From Mesorhizobium sp. CA8 (lineage in GTDB: Bacteria; Pseudomonadota; Alphaproteobacteria; Rhizobiales; Rhizobiaceae), in the NCBI RefSeq assembly GCF_020164955.1, contig NZ_JAIUHG010000010.1:62001-126000 (forward strand): a stretch of 64,000 bases of DNA, read 5' to 3'. Numbering within the stretch: position 1 is the stretch's first letter; each line of letters begins with the position of its first letter. Under the pieces are notes generated by a model, which had not been told where the DNA came from, did no database searches, and saw only the letters and a program-made list of their open reading frames with translations. Shown in pieces: positions 7,374-16,171 of this stretch. A program made the translations under genes and the position numbers.

Positions 7374-8540
7374 CTATTTGACGGCGGAGTCGAACAGGTG
7401 CGCCTTGATCTTGTCGACATCGAGCGCAGCAAAGCCTTCCGACAGCTTCACGCCGTCGGCATCGGCCTTCACCTTGGCCTTGTCGAAGTCGTTGGCTGGC
7501 TTGATCAGGTCGTTGGTGCAGACGTCTTCCGCCTTCACCGGCGCGGTGATCTGGCCGATTTTGAGGATCTCGTCGAAGAAGCCCTGCCAGCTCGCCATGT
7601 CGTGCGAGCCCCAGCCGCCGCGCTTGTCCATGTCGCCGCGGAAGACGTTGATCTGCTGCAGGATCGAGGTGGTGCCGAGTTCCGGCCCAAGGTTCTTGGC
7701 CAAGGTCGGGAACTGCTCGAACACGGCTTCGACCGCGGCGCGCGGGTTCTGGTAACCGAATTCGAGGCCCATCGCCCAGCCGCGCAGATATTTCTCCAGG
7801 AAGGCCTTCTTGTCGGCGTCTTCGAGGTCGGCGGCGCGCACGACGAAGGTGTTGGCCGGCAGCTTCGAGTTCTGCACACCCAGCCAGTATTCGAAGTCGA
7901 GCCCCTTGGCGATCCATTCGGCGCGCAAGCCTTCCCATGACAGCGCCGCGTCGCCCTGGCCGCCGGCGAGCGCGGTGCCCCAGGTCGGCCAGCCGGCCTC
8001 GACATATTTCACCTTCTTGATGTCGACGCCTTGCGCGGCAAGCAGCGGATCGACGATCGACTGCCAGGCGGCGGAGCCGAGCAGGATGGTCTTGCCTTCG
8101 AGGTCCTTGAGGTTCTTGGTGCCCTGGCCCTTGCGGAAGGCGATGCTGAACGTGTCGCGCGCGCCCATATGGAAGACGGATTTCAGCTTCATGCCGTTCT
8201 GGATGGCGAAGGAGAAGACGCCGGGCGAAGGGAAGCCCATGTCGGCCTGGCCGACATCGACGAACTTCACCGTTGCGGTGCCGTCCGACGGGCCCGGCTG
8301 CATGTCGGTGTTGAGGTCGCCGAAATAGCCTGCCTTCTTCGCCGACCAGTAGGGATAGTCGTCCAGCACTTCCAGCGTGCCGCGCGGCGAGATCCAGGTG
8401 AATTTTTCATAGGCTGCCGCCCTGGCTCTAAGGCCCGATGCGCCGAGCGCGGTGGCGGTCACGACACCGGCCGCCGTCACCTGCAGGAAATAGCGGCGGC
8501 TGATGCCTGCTCTTGTGTCGAATGAGCTTTCATTGGTCAT
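7374..8540 (-). CDS. ABC transporter substrate-binding protein, NitT/TauT type, Tat-exported
   Basis: A 388-residue periplasmic binding protein. The N-terminus has a twin-arginine signal (ISRRYFLQVTAAG, then an Ala-rich hydrophobic stretch ending ARAAA). The body shows NMT1/OpuAC-like features: VDVGQADMGFPSPGVFSFA and LKDLEGKTILLGSAAWQS. Tat export suggests that it folds in the cytoplasm. Its permease and ATPase lie upstream on the same strand, completing an importer. Members of this group carry sulfonates, nitrogenous bases or thiamine precursors; the ligand here is unknown. Confidence 0.87.
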   Translation of the reverse strand: MTNESSFDTRAGISRRYFLQVTAAGVVTATALGASGLRARAAAYEKFTWISPRGTLEVLDDYPYWSAKKAGYFGDLNTDMQPGPSDGTATVKFVDVGQADMGFPSPGVFSFAIQNGMKLKSVFHMGARDTFSIAFRKGQGTKNLKDLEGKTILLGSAAWQSIVDPLLAAQGVDIKKVKYVEAGWPTWGTALAGGQGDAALSWEGLRAEWIAKGLDFEYWLGVQNSKLPANTFVVRAADLEDADKKAFLEKYLRGWAMGLEFGYQNPRAAVEAVFEQFPTLAKNLGPELGTTSILQQINVFRGDMDKRGGWGSHDMASWQGFFDEILKIGQITAPVKAEDVCTNDLIKPANDFDKAKVKADADGVKLSEGFAALDVDKIKAHLFDSAVK

Positions 8541-8620
8541 GGCATTCCCCTTTTGTTGATTGCCTTCTATCGATCGCTGCCTTGCCTTTGCCCGCCTCCC
8601 GGGCGTTCATTTGGTCGTCT

Positions 8621-9469
8621 TCATGTCTCCCAGCTCGCCCATTTCTTGCCGATCAGGAAGAACAGCGCGTAGATCAGGATGCCGAGCGTCGACAGGATCA
8701 GCACCACCGCGAAGAATTGCGGCATCTGGATCATCGAGGAATAGGAGGTAAGCCGGTTGCCGAGACCGAAGCCGCCGCCGACCATCTCGGCGCCGACGGC
8801 GGTGAGCAGGCCGAAGATCGCGCCGATCATCAGACCGACCAGAATCATCGGCAGCGCCATCGGCGCGCGGATCTTCCAGAAGATCTGGAGCGTGCTGGCG
8901 CCATAGGAGCGGGCTAAAGCGATCTTGGCGCTGTCGACGCGGCGGAAGCCGGTAGCAGCGTTGATCATTACCATCGGGCCGGCTGCCAAAGCCACCGCGA
9001 TGATGCGCGGCGTGTAGCCGAAACCGAAGCGCAGGATGAGCAACGGTACCAGCGCCAGCATGGGCGTGGTGACGAGGATCAGGATATAGGGCGCGACGAT
9101 CTTCTCGGCGAAGGGAAACTGGGTGATCACCGCCGCCATCACCAAGCCGACGACGGCGCCGATGGCGAAGCCCGAGACAAGCTCGACCAGCGTGTATCCG
9201 AGATGCGGCGCGATCAGCGGAAACTCGTCGAATAAGGCGTAAACGATCGAGCTCGGCGGCGGCATGATATATTGCGGCACATGGAAGATGCGCAGCGCCA
9301 GCTCGATGCCGCCGATGATCACCACCGCCACGGCAAGGATCGCCGCCACCTCGGCGCCGGATTTGATGCCGGGACCGCTGGCGAAGGCCGAAAGATTGGT
9401 CAGGCTGACGTCCTGCCCATCTCCCGATTTGGCCTTGGAGAATTCCGGAATGGCGTCGCCTCCACTCAC
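8621..9469 (-). CDS. ABC transporter permease, NitT/TauT type
   Basis: A 282-residue inner-membrane protein with about six helices; the first is at roughly residues 38-58. The BPD permease EAA-loop region is seen at KIALARSYGASTLQIFWKIR, and RIFHVPQYIMPPPSSIVYAL is typical of the SsuC/TauC family. It overlaps the ATPase stop by four bases (9466-9469), so the two are translationally coupled. It forms the channel for the Tat-exported binding protein encoded downstream. Confidence 0.9.
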   Translation of the reverse strand: MSGGDAIPEFSKAKSGDGQDVSLTNLSAFASGPGIKSGAEVAAILAVAVVIIGGIELALRIFHVPQYIMPPPSSIVYALFDEFPLIAPHLGYTLVELVSGFAIGAVVGLVMAAVITQFPFAEKIVAPYILILVTTPMLALVPLLILRFGFGYTPRIIAVALAAGPMVMINAATGFRRVDSAKIALARSYGASTLQIFWKIRAPMALPMILVGLMIGAIFGLLTAVGAEMVGGGFGLGNRLTSYSSMIQMPQFFAVVLILSTLGILIYALFFLIGKKWASWET

Positions 9470-10293
9470 GGCCTGATCCTCACGATCTCAGCCGATGGTC
9501 GTTCCGGCGTCTTTGGCCGCACGCGCTCGCCGACGATATCCATCTTGATCTTGTTGGTGAGGTCGAAGACCTCTTTTGTCGCCATGATCTCCAGCGAACG
9601 CGGCCGCGGAAACGGCACGTCGTAGATCTTGGCGACGCGGCCGGGCCGTGTCGTCAACACCACGACACGGTCCGACAGGAAGATCGCCTCCTCGATGCTG
9701 TGGGTGATGAAGACGATGGTGGTCTTGGTGTCGAGCCAGATCTCCTCGACGAGGCGGTTCATCTCTTCGCGAGTGAAGCTGTCGAGCGCGCCGAAGGGCT
9801 CGTCCATCAAAAGCACGGACGGCTTCAGCGCCAGCGCGCGCACGATCGCGGCGCGCTGCTGCATGCCGCCGGAAAGCTCGCGCGGGAACTTGCCGCCGAA
9901 CCCGTCGAGGCCGACCCGGTTGAGCAGATGCGCGATCCATGCGCGATCCGGCTTCTCGCCCTTGATCTCGAAAGGGAAGTTGATGTTGGCGTCGAGATTG
10001 CGCCAGGGCAAAAGGTTCGCTTCCTGGAAAACGATGCCGATCTCGGGGCGCGGTCCGGTGATCTCCTTGCCGTCGAGCAGGATCGCGCCCGCGGTCAGCC
10101 GATGCAGGCCCGACATCGACCACAATAGCGTGGTCTTGCCGCAGCCGGAGGGACCGACGATCGAAACGATCTCGTTGGATTGAACATCCAGGCTGCAGCG
10201 ATCCAGCGCCAGAAGATCGCCGGAGCCCATCTGGTAGACCTTCGTCGCTGCCTGTACGCCGAGCTTCGGCGTTTTTGCGCTTGCCGTACTCAT
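9466..10293 (-). CDS. ABC transporter ATP-binding protein, NitT/TauT type
   Basis: A 275-residue ATPase with all motifs: Walker A GPSGCGKTTLL, Q-loop QEANLLPW, signature LSGGMQQRAA, Walker B VLLMDEPFGALD and the switch histidine in FITHSIEEA. It energises the adjacent permease. The ATG at 10293 is chosen because GAGGGGGAGC stands just before it; an upstream start at 10335 adds poorly conserved residues. It is the first gene of the leftward operon and faces the RpiR regulator across a 275-base gap. Confidence 0.92.
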   Translation of the reverse strand: MSTASAKTPKLGVQAATKVYQMGSGDLLALDRCSLDVQSNEIVSIVGPSGCGKTTLLWSMSGLHRLTAGAILLDGKEITGPRPEIGIVFQEANLLPWRNLDANINFPFEIKGEKPDRAWIAHLLNRVGLDGFGGKFPRELSGGMQQRAAIVRALALKPSVLLMDEPFGALDSFTREEMNRLVEEIWLDTKTTIVFITHSIEEAIFLSDRVVVLTTRPGRVAKIYDVPFPRPRSLEIMATKEVFDLTNKIKMDIVGERVRPKTPERPSAEIVRIRP

Positions 10294-10355
10294 GCTCCCC
10301 CTCGGAGACTGCGCGATGCGTTGCCGGAGGCCCATCTGTCCGCGAAAATCAGTCT

Positions 10356-10486
10356 GTAACTATCCTACTTTACTGTCAAGCGGCGACAGATGGCGGAAGC
10401 AATCAGGTTCAATCGGATCCTATGTAATCGTCTGATTTCTATCAGTTTTTTGATCGCTTGCGGTGCGTGTTACTTTCCTACATACT
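10356..10486. promoter_or_regulatory. Candidate operator pair between importer and RpiR genes
   Basis: The AT-rich divergent gap holds two similar blocks: AACTATCCTACTTTACT at about 10358-10374 and TTACTTTCCTACATACT at about 10470-10486. They share TCCTAC and flanking ACT units in the same orientation. One lies near each divergent promoter, as expected for a regulator controlling both. Binding by the RpiR protein is inference. Confidence 0.35.
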
Positions 10487-10568
10487 CGTCTCGGTTGATT
10501 GCCTATGGTCAGCAGGCGGATAATCGCGAGAATGATAGGGCCCGAAGCGGGCGGGGGAGGACTGGCCA

Positions 10569-11516
10569 ATGACCGAAGCTGACAGCCAGGCGTTGCGAAC
10601 GGCGGACGAGGACGGCGATCGGCACGACCATGTCAGGCGCATTCCCGATATCATCTCGCAGGTGAAGGACAGCTATGCGGAGCTGCGGCCGGCCGAGCGC
10701 CGCGTCGCCGATGTCGTGCTGGACGACGTCAAATATGCGGTCGACGCTTCCAACGCCGCGCTCGCCCAGCGCGCCGGGGTCAGCGAGCCGACGGTCACCC
10801 GCTTCTGCCGCGCCATCGGCTGCGAGGGCGTGCGCGATTTCAAGCTGAAGCTGGCGCAGAGCCTGGTCGTCGGCGCGCTCTATCTCGCCACCAAGCCGCA
10901 ACCCGCGAACAGCGACAGCGGCATGCCGTTCTGGAACGCGGTGTTTGGCGAGGCACGGCGCGCGCTGCAGGAGGCGGAGCGGCAGATCGATCCGGGCCAG
11001 CTGCAGAAGGCGGCGGAACTGATCGCCAAGGCGCGGCAGGTGACGGTGTTCGGCCTCGGCGGCAGTTCGTCGGCGCTGGCCCAGGAAACGCAATACCGGC
11101 TGTTCCGCTACGGCATCACCATCAGCGCGCAATGCGATCCGTATCTGATGCGCATGACCGCCTCGACGCTGAAGCCCGGCGATCTGGTCATCGCGATCTC
11201 GGCAACGGGTCGCACGCGCGAGGTGATCGAAGCGGTGGAGCTCGCCAAGCATTACCGCGCCAACGCGATCTGCGTGACGGCGCCCGACACCGAGCTGACG
11301 CGGGTCTGCGACGTGCGGCTGACGATGGCGGTTCCCGAATACCCCGACACGCTGAAGCCGACAGCGTCGCGCTACGCTTTCCTGGCCGCCATCGACCTGC
11401 TGGCGGTGGCGACCGCTTACAGGATCGACGGCCCGGCGCGCGAGACGGTGCGCCGCATCAAGTACAACGCCCAGATCCATCGGACAGGCAAGGAGATGGA
11501 GCCATTGGGAGATTAG
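10569..11516 (+). CDS. RpiR/MurR-family transcriptional regulator (HTH + SIS)
   Basis: A 315-residue regulator. Residues 25-100 form the RpiR helix-turn-helix (NAALAQRAGVSEPTVTRFCR), and residues 145-280 form a SIS sugar-phosphate-binding domain (VFGLGGSSSALAQETQYRLF and LVIAISATGRTREVIEAVEL). It starts at an ATG behind GGGGGAGGA. It is divergent from the NitT/TauT-type operon and upstream of the flavin monooxygenase gene, so it probably controls both in response to a phosphorylated or otherwise modified catabolite. Confidence 0.9.
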   Translation: MTEADSQALRTADEDGDRHDHVRRIPDIISQVKDSYAELRPAERRVADVVLDDVKYAVDASNAALAQRAGVSEPTVTRFCRAIGCEGVRDFKLKLAQSLVVGALYLATKPQPANSDSGMPFWNAVFGEARRALQEAERQIDPGQLQKAAELIAKARQVTVFGLGGSSSALAQETQYRLFRYGITISAQCDPYLMRMTASTLKPGDLVIAISATGRTREVIEAVELAKHYRANAICVTAPDTELTRVCDVRLTMAVPEYPDTLKPTASRYAFLAAIDLLAVATAYRIDGPARETVRRIKYNAQIHRTGKEMEPLGD

Positions 11517-11522
11517 CAGAGT

Positions 11523-11672
11523 CCCTTCTCCCCCTGGGGGAGAAGGTGGATCGGCGCGCAGCGCCGAGACGGATGAGGGGTGTTCCAGCGGAGTGAGACG
11601 CTGGCTTTCCCTGGAGCACCCCTCATCCGTCGCCTTCGGCGACACCTTCTCCCACAAGGGGAGAAGGGGGAG
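11523..11672. repeat. Large palindromic repeat, family B
   Basis: About 150 bases built of nested inverted repeats: CCTTCTCCCCC/GGGGGAGAAGG at the left, a GCGCGCAGCGC mini-hairpin, CGGATGAGGGGTG pairing with CACCCCTCATCCG, a centre TTCCAGCGGAGTGAGAC, a CGCCTTCGGCG mini-hairpin and CCTTCTCCC/GGGGAGAAGG at the right. It follows the RpiR stop by six bases and may end its transcript. It is the inverted counterpart of the copy at 31145. Confidence 0.85.
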
Positions 11673-11717
11673 GCGCCGCCGCCAAGGAATTCGAACTGAA
11701 GAAGGGAACGAAGAAGA

Positions 11718-13508
11718 ATGCTCGACATCGCACCATCGCAACAGGCGGCAACCTGGCTCGGCTCATTCGGCCGGGCGCTGGAGGCCGGCGATATCGAGTC
11801 GGCGACCGGCCTTTTCGTCGAGGATTGCTACTGGCGTGATCTTTTGACCTTCACATGGAACATCAAGACCATGGAAGGACAGGCCGCCATCCGCGACATG
11901 CTGAAGGCCACGCTGCCATCGGCGCAGCCATCGCACTGGCGGATGTCTGGGGAGCCCAGTGTCGATGACGGCACAGTCGAAGCCTGGTTCACATTCGAGA
12001 CGGCGGTGGCGCGCGGCGAGGGCATCATGCGGCTCAAAGACGGCCGCTGCCGCACGCTGTTCACGGCGATGAGCGAGCTCAAGGGGTTCGAGGAGCGGAA
12101 AGGCCCGGCGCGGCCGCTCGGCATCCGCCACAAGGCCGACCCGAAGCGCGAGACCTGGGCGGAAGCACGGGCGCGCGAGGCGCGCGATGTCGGCGTCCAC
12201 GAGCAGCCCTACTGCTTGGTGATCGGCGGCGGTCAGGGCGGCATCATGCTCGGCGCCCGGCTGCGGCAGCTCGGCGTGCCGGCGCTCGTCATCGAGAAGA
12301 ATGCGCGCGCCGGCGATTCCTGGCGCAACCGCTACCGCTCGCTCGTGCTGCACGATCCGGTCTGGTACGATCATCTGCCCTACATTCCGTTCCCGGAAAA
12401 CTGGCCGGTCTTCACGCCCAAGGACAAGATGGGCGATTGGCTGGAGATGTATACCCGCGTCATGGAGCTGAACTATTGGGTCGCCACCAAATGCGTCAGC
12501 GCCGCCTATGATGAGGCCGAAAAAGTCTGGACCGTGGTGGTCGACCGCGTCGGCCAGCGTGTCACGCTGAAGCCGAAGCACATCGTCTTCGCTACCGGGG
12601 CTTATGGGCCGCCGCGGCAGATCGAGTTGCCGGGGGCCGATAACTTCAAGGGCGAGCTGCTGCATTCCAGCCAATATTCCACCGGCGAGAAATTCCGCGG
12701 CAAGCGCGTCGCGGTGATCGGCGCTGCAAGCTCAGGCCACGATGTCAGCGTCGATCTGTGGGAAGCGGGCGCGAAGGTCACCATGGTGCAGCGCTCGCCG
12801 ACGACGGTTGTGAAATCCGATACGCTGATGGATGTCGGCTTCGAGATCTTCTCGGAGAAGGCGCTGGCGCGCGGCATCACCACCGACAAGGCCGACATGA
12901 TCGTCGCCTCGACGCCCTTCGCGCTGGTCCCGAAGGGCCAGCGCGCACTCTACGATGTGATCCGGGCGCGCGACGCCGATTTCTACCGGCGTCTCAGCGA
13001 CAGCGGCTTCGCCATCGACTTCGGCGAGGACGAGACAGGGCTGTTGATGAAGGCCTATCGGACAGGCTCGGGCTATTACATCGATGTCGGCGCCTGCGAG
13101 CTGATCCTGAACGGCGAGATCAAGGTCAAAAGCGGCGCCGGCATCAAGTCGCTGAGGCCGGACGGCATCCTGTTCGAAGACGGCAGCGAACTCGCCGTCG
13201 ACGCAATCGTCTGCTGCACCGGCTACCAGTCGATGAACGAGACGGTTGCGGGAATCGTCTCGCGCGAGGTCGCCGACAAGGTCGGCCCGTGCTGGGGCCT
13301 CGGCTCCGGCGTGAAGGGCGATCCCGGTCCCTGGCAGGGCGAATTGCGCAATATGTGGAAGCCGACGGCGCAGGAAGCGCTGTGGTTCCACGGCGGCAAT
13401 CTGGCGCTGTCGAGGTTCTACTCGAAGTTCGTTGCGCTGCAGCTCAAGGCGCGCATGGAGGGAATAGCGACGCCGGTGTATGGGGAGCCGAGCAACGCAA
13501 GGCGGTGA
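11718..13508 (+). CDS. Flavin-containing monooxygenase-like protein with N-terminal NTF2-like domain
   Basis: A 596-residue two-domain protein. Residues 1-130 resemble a SnoaL/NTF2 fold (LEAGDIESATGLFVEDCYWR). From about 165 a flavoprotein domain follows: the FAD site VIGGGQGGIMLGARLRQLG, the FMO-type signature FKGELLHSSQY at about 310, and the NAD(P)H site VIGAASSGHDVSVDL. Such enzymes oxygenate nitrogen, sulfur or carbonyl groups of small molecules. It follows the RpiR gene on the same strand, separated by a palindromic repeat. The substrate is unknown, but the neighbouring amidohydrolase and RidA genes fit a nitrogenous compound. Confidence 0.87.
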   Translation: MLDIAPSQQAATWLGSFGRALEAGDIESATGLFVEDCYWRDLLTFTWNIKTMEGQAAIRDMLKATLPSAQPSHWRMSGEPSVDDGTVEAWFTFETAVARGEGIMRLKDGRCRTLFTAMSELKGFEERKGPARPLGIRHKADPKRETWAEARAREARDVGVHEQPYCLVIGGGQGGIMLGARLRQLGVPALVIEKNARAGDSWRNRYRSLVLHDPVWYDHLPYIPFPENWPVFTPKDKMGDWLEMYTRVMELNYWVATKCVSAAYDEAEKVWTVVVDRVGQRVTLKPKHIVFATGAYGPPRQIELPGADNFKGELLHSSQYSTGEKFRGKRVAVIGAASSGHDVSVDLWEAGAKVTMVQRSPTTVVKSDTLMDVGFEIFSEKALARGITTDKADMIVASTPFALVPKGQRALYDVIRARDADFYRRLSDSGFAIDFGEDETGLLMKAYRTGSGYYIDVGACELILNGEIKVKSGAGIKSLRPDGILFEDGSELAVDAIVCCTGYQSMNETVAGIVSREVADKVGPCWGLGSGVKGDPGPWQGELRNMWKPTAQEALWFHGGNLALSRFYSKFVALQLKARMEGIATPVYGEPSNARR

Positions 13509-13516
13509 AACTGCAA

Positions 13517-13673
13517 TCTCCCCCCTCGAGGGGGAGATGTCCGGCAGGACAGAGGGGGTCGTCTCACGTAGAACGCCGACTTCCTCTCTTGTCTGTCGCG
13601 GACGGCGTTGGCGCTTCACGCGCGGCGACCCCCTCTGTCGCCTTCGGCGACATCTCCCCCTCGAGGGGGGAGA
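13517..13673. repeat. Large palindromic repeat, family B variant
   Basis: Outer arms CTCCCCCCTCGAGGGGGAGAT and its inverted partner at the right end, inner arms ACAGAGGGGGTCG and CGACCCCCTCTGT, and a CGCCTTCGGCG mini-hairpin as in the other copies. The centre sequence differs. It fills the whole gap between two convergent genes and its right end abuts the amidohydrolase stop codon, so it is placed to terminate both transcripts. Confidence 0.85.
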
Positions 13674-14900
13674 TCACCCCCGCCCGAAATGCCTCGCCGC
13701 CACATCCACATGCGTGTGATTCGCATGCGCTTCGAAGCGCTCCGTCTCGTTGTGGTCGGGCGCTTCGTTCGGCCACCATTTGCCGCCGATGACGATGCCG
13801 TTGGAGACCAGCCGCTGATCCGCGACCAATGACGCCCCGACGGCGTCGACGAAGGTGAAGCGGCCGGGTTGGAGCTTCAGCACCGCGACATCGCCGGTGC
13901 CGCCGACCTTCAGCGCGCCTAGTTCCGGTCTGGCGATCGCCTCCGCCGGCCGCTGCGTCGCTGCGCGCAGCACCTCGATCAGCGGCATGCCGAGCGCCAT
14001 GAGCTTCGACATGCAAACCAGGATGTCGAAGGCCGGGCCGTCGACGCAGTAGAGATGCACGTCGCTGGAGATGACGTCGGGCGCCAGTCCTTCGGCGAGC
14101 ATCGCCTTCGCCACCTCGAAGTCGAAGGAACCCATGCCGTGGCCGATGTCGAAGATGACGCCGCGCTCGCGCGCCAGCCGCATATCCGGCCGCACCGCGC
14201 CGGAGGCGAAGACCGGCGCATTGGGGAACGGCCGGAAGCAATGGGTGAGGACGTCGCCGCCCCGCAGCCTGGGCAGCACTTCCGAGCGGCCGGGCGGCGG
14301 CTCGTCGATATGCGCCATCAGCGGCAGGCCGGCCTTGTCGGCGGCTTCCAGCGCGAGGTCGACCGGCGCGATGCCGCTCCAGCCGCCGGCATGCTTGCCG
14401 GAGCGGACTTTGACGCCGACGACGACGTCGGCATGCTCGCGCACCGCCGCCACCGTTTCGCGCGGCTCGCAGAGCCTGAGATCGCTGCATTCGCCGACGG
14501 ATACGGTGTTGGAAAAGCCGAAAATGCCGGCGAAGGAGATGTTGATGTAAGCTAGGATGCGAACCTTCGAATGCTCCATGACATGGCGGCGAAAACCCAA
14601 GAAATTGCCCGCGCCGGCGCTGCCGGCGTCGATGAAGGTGGTGGTGCCGCTCTTGGCGGCGAGCCGGTCGGCGTCGACACCGAGCGAGGTACCGCCCCAA
14701 TAGACGTGGCTGTGCAGGTCGATGAGACCGGGCGCGACGATGCAGTCTCTGGCGTCGACCACCTGCGTGACATGCTCGGCGTCGATCGCGGCGTCGATCG
14801 CGGCGATGCGACCATCGGCGATGGCGACGTCGCGTTGCGCGTCCAGGCCCGATGCGGGATCGATGACGCGGCCGCCTTTGATCAGGAGATCGAACTGCAT
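13674..14900 (-). CDS. Amidohydrolase/deacetylase family metallohydrolase
   Basis: A 408-residue metal-dependent hydrolase of the dihydroorotase/deacetylase-like group. Visible are the metal-binding HxH motif in APGLIDLHSHVYWGG (about residue 60), the carboxylated-lysine candidate in VVGVKVRSGKHAG, the histidines in LMAHIDEPP and LTHCFRPF, and the late aspartate in VISSDVHLY. It starts at an ATG at 14900 behind GGGAGGG. It probably opens a cyclic amide or removes an acyl group in the cytoplasm. It is convergent with the monooxygenase gene and followed upstream by the RidA gene on the same strand. Confidence 0.88.
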   Translation of the reverse strand: MQFDLLIKGGRVIDPASGLDAQRDVAIADGRIAAIDAAIDAEHVTQVVDARDCIVAPGLIDLHSHVYWGGTSLGVDADRLAAKSGTTTFIDAGSAGAGNFLGFRRHVMEHSKVRILAYINISFAGIFGFSNTVSVGECSDLRLCEPRETVAAVREHADVVVGVKVRSGKHAGGWSGIAPVDLALEAADKAGLPLMAHIDEPPPGRSEVLPRLRGGDVLTHCFRPFPNAPVFASGAVRPDMRLARERGVIFDIGHGMGSFDFEVAKAMLAEGLAPDVISSDVHLYCVDGPAFDILVCMSKLMALGMPLIEVLRAATQRPAEAIARPELGALKVGGTGDVAVLKLQPGRFTFVDAVGASLVADQRLVSNGIVIGGKWWPNEAPDHNETERFEAHANHTHVDVAARHFGRG

Positions 14901-14910
14901 CGGTGCCCTC

Positions 14911-14996
14911 CCTTTGTTTGTTTCACGCAATTCCGGACGGAAGGCTACGGCGAAGTCGCCGAACCTAACCGCTAGACACTTTTCCTGGAATTGCTG
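14911..14996. repeat. Dispersed palindromic repeat, family A, copy 4
   Basis: Back hairpin only, with an insertion: GCAATTCCGGACGG, then GGCTACGGCGAAGTCGCCGA (itself a small hairpin), then the core AGACACTTTTCCTGGAATTGC. The inserted GGCGAAG segment is shared with the copy at 35724, defining a subfamily. It lies between the RidA and amidohydrolase genes, inside what may be one transcript. Confidence 0.75.
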
Positions 14997-15016
14997 CAAG
15001 CGATCCGACCGGGCGA

Positions 15017-15382
15017 TCAGACCGGCCGGTAAGCGACGGCCTCGACCTCGATCTTGATGTCGATCATCAGGCGTGACTCGACCGTCGTTCGCGCCGGCGG
15101 ATCCTTCGAGAAATGCTTTGCGTAGACGGTGTTGAATGTGCCGAAATCGCGCGCGTCCTCCAGCCACACTGTGGTCTTCACCACATCGTCCATGGTGCAG
15201 CCGGCGAGCGCCAGCGCCGCCTTGACGTTCTGCAGCACCTGCTCGGTCTGCTCGGCGATACCGCCCTTCACCACCAGCCCGTCGCTGCCCACCGGCACCT
15301 GGCCGGAGACATAGACGAAATCGCCGGCGCGCACGGCCGGCGAGAGTGGGACATGCGATTTTCCAAAACACTGCTTGGGCAA
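15017..15382 (-). CDS. RidA family protein
   Basis: A 121-residue protein of the RidA/YjgF/UK114 family. It shows VPLSPAVRAGDFVYVSGQVP, the QTEQVLQNVKAALALAGCTM helix and a C-terminal IEVEAVAYRPV, though the catalytic-arginine region reads ARTTVESRLMIDIKIEVEA. RidA proteins hydrolyse reactive enamines or imines. I chose the TTG at 15382 because AAAAGGAGG stands five bases before it and the family typically begins at this PKQ segment; the longer ATG start at 15490 would be divergent-promoter sequence. It is probably read into the amidohydrolase gene. Confidence 0.85.
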   Translation of the reverse strand: MPKQCFGKSHVPLSPAVRAGDFVYVSGQVPVGSDGLVVKGGIAEQTEQVLQNVKAALALAGCTMDDVVKTTVWLEDARDFGTFNTVYAKHFSKDPPARTTVESRLMIDIKIEVEAVAYRPV

Positions 15383-15571
15383 CTGAGCCTCCTTTTTGCG
15401 ATTGAGCGGGACTGCTATAGAGCCGTCTACGCTGGTCGGCATGATCCTCATAGAGCCGATGTCGGAAAGCAACATCTTTTCGAAATCCATGTTGCTTTAT
15501 TACAGAAGCCTGAGCATGTTGCGCTCGACGCCGTTTCCGGTCGGTTGCGGCATTGTGAGGGGAGATCCAGC

Positions 15572-16057
15572 ATGACCTTCGACAAGAATCCGTTTCCCGA
15601 GGGCGATGCCGACCGCCACGCGCTTTGGGAAATGCTGGTGCGGCGCGACATCGATGCCTTCCTTGGACAGGACTGGTCGATGGTCGAGGACGATTTCATC
15701 GCCGAAAGTTTCTTCGGCATGCATGCGCATTTCCTCAGCAACGCCGACGCCTGGCGACTTCAATTCCCAAGGCTCGAAGTCTATCGCGACGAATGGCTGC
15801 GGCAGGCCAAGGAAACCGCGGCGACGAAATTCGCCGAGCCGTTGCGCGAAGCGCTGTTTCGCGTCACCAACATGCGCGACATCGACGTGGACGGCGACCG
15901 CGCGGTGCTGCACAAGAAGTTCGACGGCTCGGTCGCCAAGGCGGATGGCGGCGTCGATCGGCTGAAGTGGCAAACGCTCTACTTCTGCCGTAAGGTCGGC
16001 GGCCGCTGGAAGATCGCGGGCTTCGTCGGCTACATGCCGCATCCGCTGGGAAGCTAG
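15572..16057 (+). CDS. NTF2-like/SnoaL-type protein
   Basis: A 161-residue cytoplasmic protein. It has an N-terminal helical half (HALWEMLVRRDIDAFLGQDW), a middle with ADAWRLQFPRLEVYRDEWL and a C-terminal beta-sheet half ending KVGGRWKIAGFVGYMPHPL, the last resembling the NTF2-like fold. The ATG at 15572 follows GAGGGGAG. It is divergent from the RidA gene and probably belongs to the same catabolic region; the monooxygenase nearby carries a related fold at its N-terminus. Its ligand is unknown. Confidence 0.75.
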   Translation: MTFDKNPFPEGDADRHALWEMLVRRDIDAFLGQDWSMVEDDFIAESFFGMHAHFLSNADAWRLQFPRLEVYRDEWLRQAKETAATKFAEPLREALFRVTNMRDIDVDGDRAVLHKKFDGSVAKADGGVDRLKWQTLYFCRKVGGRWKIAGFVGYMPHPLGS

Positions 16058-16171
16058 GAGAGGTTATCGGACGCCGCCTGTGTTGGCAAAATCGACCATT
16101 GTGAGCGTAGCCGAAACGCCCGTTTAGTTCGTCATTGACGATGTCAGCGAGCTTTCAGCCGACGGGGCTCG

